Part shown: positions 63,264 to 64,000 of the stretch, piece after piece
How positions within the stretch are numbered: the stretch's first letter is position 1
How the letters are laid out: every line of letters begins with the position of its first letter
Assembly: GCF_030285785.1 (NCBI RefSeq)
Contig: NZ_CP127247.1
Location: 930,001 to 994,000, forward strand
Direction: 5' to 3'
DNA: 64,000 nt
From: Parasedimentitalea psychrophila
Lineage (GTDB): Bacteria; Pseudomonadota; Alphaproteobacteria; Rhodobacterales; Rhodobacteraceae
Translations under genes and position numbers: made by a program
The notes under the pieces: generated by a model
Databases searched by the model: none
The model's input: only the letters and a program-made list of their open reading frames with translations
Told to the model about the DNA's origin: nothing

Positions 63264-64000
63264 TCAGAACCGGTCCAGCAACCGCCGCAGATAGCCGCGC
63301 TCGCCCTCACTGCGCTGACGCTCATCCGCCCGGCGGCGAATTTCTTCCAGCAGATCCCAGGCCCGGCGATAGGCAGGGCCTGCGCCGATACGGCTGCCGT
63401 CATCACCAGCTCCATCTCCGCCCTCGGGCTGGTCCCGGCCCAGCGGGTCCATCCGGCTGCCCTGACTGGCAGAGTTGCGACCTGACTGGCTGCCGGCCTG
63501 ACCGGGCTGCTGCTCTGCCAGCGCCTCGCCCAACGCGCGCATACCCTCGCGCAGCCGTTCCATCGCCTCGGCCTGCTGGTCGATTGCTTCGGCATAATCG
63601 CCCTGCTCCAGTGCCTCTTGGGCGCCATCCATCGCCCGCCCGGCGTCTTCCAAGGACTGCCGCGTGGCATCGCCCTCTTCGCTGCTGCCCAGCGGCAGGC
63701 CGTTTTGCTGCCGCTGCAATTCCTCGCGCAGCGCTTGCTGGCGCTCAGCCAGAGAGCCACCCGGCGGTTGTGCCCCGTCCTGACCCCGACCCGACTGGGC
63801 AGTGCCATCCTGACCTTCCTGCGCGCCGCCCTGCTGTTGGCCCTGCTGGCTGTCGCCGCCCTGCCCGCCCTCATGGCTTTGACCCTGCCCCAAGCCACCA
63901 TTGCGGCCCTGATTCTTCTCGCTCTCGCCCTTGCCGGCCCCGGGATTGAACTGCTCCTGCAGATCGCGGAATGCCTGATCCGACAGCCCCTGCTGCTGTT
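63264..64000 (-). CDS. DUF4175 (TIGR02302) family protein, N-terminus cut by window end
   Basis: The visible 245 residues form the C-terminal part of a large alphaproteobacterial membrane protein (full members exceed 800 residues). The reading frame continues to the window end (QQGLSDQAFRDLQEQFNPG), so the start lies outside. The visible part is a Gln/Gly-rich low-complexity linker followed by a helical segment (QSLEDAGRAMDGAQEALEQG, AIDQQAEAMERLREGMRALG) and the tail AYRRAWDLLEEIRRRADERQ. TIGR02302 members have unknown function. I did not place a start. Confidence 0.85.
   Translation of the reverse strand, partial: QQQGLSDQAFRDLQEQFNPGAGKGESEKNQGRNGGLGQGQSHEGGQGGDSQQGQQQGGAQEGQDGTAQSGRGQDGAQPPGGSLAERQQALREELQRQQNGLPLGSSEEGDATRQSLEDAGRAMDGAQEALEQGDYAEAIDQQAEAMERLREGMRALGEALAEQQPGQAGSQSGRNSASQGSRMDPLGRDQPEGGDGAGDDGSRIGAGPAYRRAWDLLEEIRRRADERQRSEGERGYLRRLLDRF

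Noticed and set aside
63480-63900. Tandem repeat array in the Gln/Gly-rich region
   Set aside because: Low-complexity coding linker of the DUF4175 protein with no regular DNA period.

Overview
The window reads as chromosomal DNA of a marine Roseobacter-group alphaproteobacterium (Rhodobacteraceae). The base composition is high-GC. The gene orders sdhC-sdhD-sdhA-x-sdhB, mch-DUF1737-nnrU-mcl2-mdh-sucC and paaABCDE are those of that family. Ethylmalonyl-CoA pathway genes (ccr, ecm, mch, mcl2), a LuxI/LuxR pair of the Roseobacter type, an H-NS/HvrA-like protein and a TIGR02186 protein beside a TauE exporter agree with this. I could not fix genus or species from sequence alone.

Layout. 1-5.8 kb: a leftward beta-oxidation set (acyl-CoA dehydrogenase cut by the window edge, thiolase, FadJ-like multifunctional enzyme) and a FAD-dependent oxidoreductase. 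5.9-7.7 kb: a decayed stretch with remnants of a Tm-1-like protein, an aldehyde dehydrogenase and a frameshifted GNAT acetyltransferase. 7.8-13.5 kb: a phenylacetate operon, thiolase-paaA-B-C-D-E plus an extra PaaA/PaaC-family gene, behind a palindromic operator. 13.6-16.2 kb: an AT-richer accessory patch with a secreted protein of unknown function and a tubulin-tyrosine-ligase-like ATP-grasp gene, the latter bracketed by two exact 34-bp repeats. 16.2-20.3 kb: class IV aminotransferase, AbrB transporter, universal stress protein, NifU-type scaffold behind an Irr-like box, tsaB and rimI. 20.4-27.2 kb: a BMP-type nucleoside ABC transporter and a TauE/TIGR02186 pair. 27.3-30.5 kb: RecD-like helicase, luxI, luxR and a small gene overlapping luxR. 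30.7-37.7 kb: ccr, ecm, hvrA-like, deoD, DUF1989 and small genes. 37.9-46.3 kb: the sdh operon, a DUF1194 protein, mch, DUF1737, nnrU and mcl2. 46.6-58.2 kb: mdh, then sucC-(zinc-ribbon)-sucD-(unknown)-sucA-sucB-lpd. 58.5-64 kb: cytochrome c, EthD-family protein, acyltransferase, ftsX-ftsE, a zinc-ribbon membrane protein and a DUF4175 protein cut by the window end.

How it fits together. Phenylacetate and fatty-acid degradation feed acetyl-CoA and succinyl-CoA into the TCA cycle (sdh, mdh, suc, lpd). The ethylmalonyl-CoA genes allow net assimilation of acetyl-CoA. The promoter regions of sdhC, mdh and sucC share a palindrome, TGTGATCACA. It occurs in pairs with identical 21-bp spacing, 111-114 bp upstream of sdhC and sucC, which suggests one dedicated TCA-cycle regulator.

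Most notable items: the paired TCA operators; the bacterial TTL-like gene with its flanking repeats; a 52-residue zinc-ribbon protein coupled by stop/start overlap between sucC and sucD; and a family of long perfect hairpins in three intergenic regions. I saw no rRNA, tRNA, CRISPR array, insertion sequence or intact phage gene.
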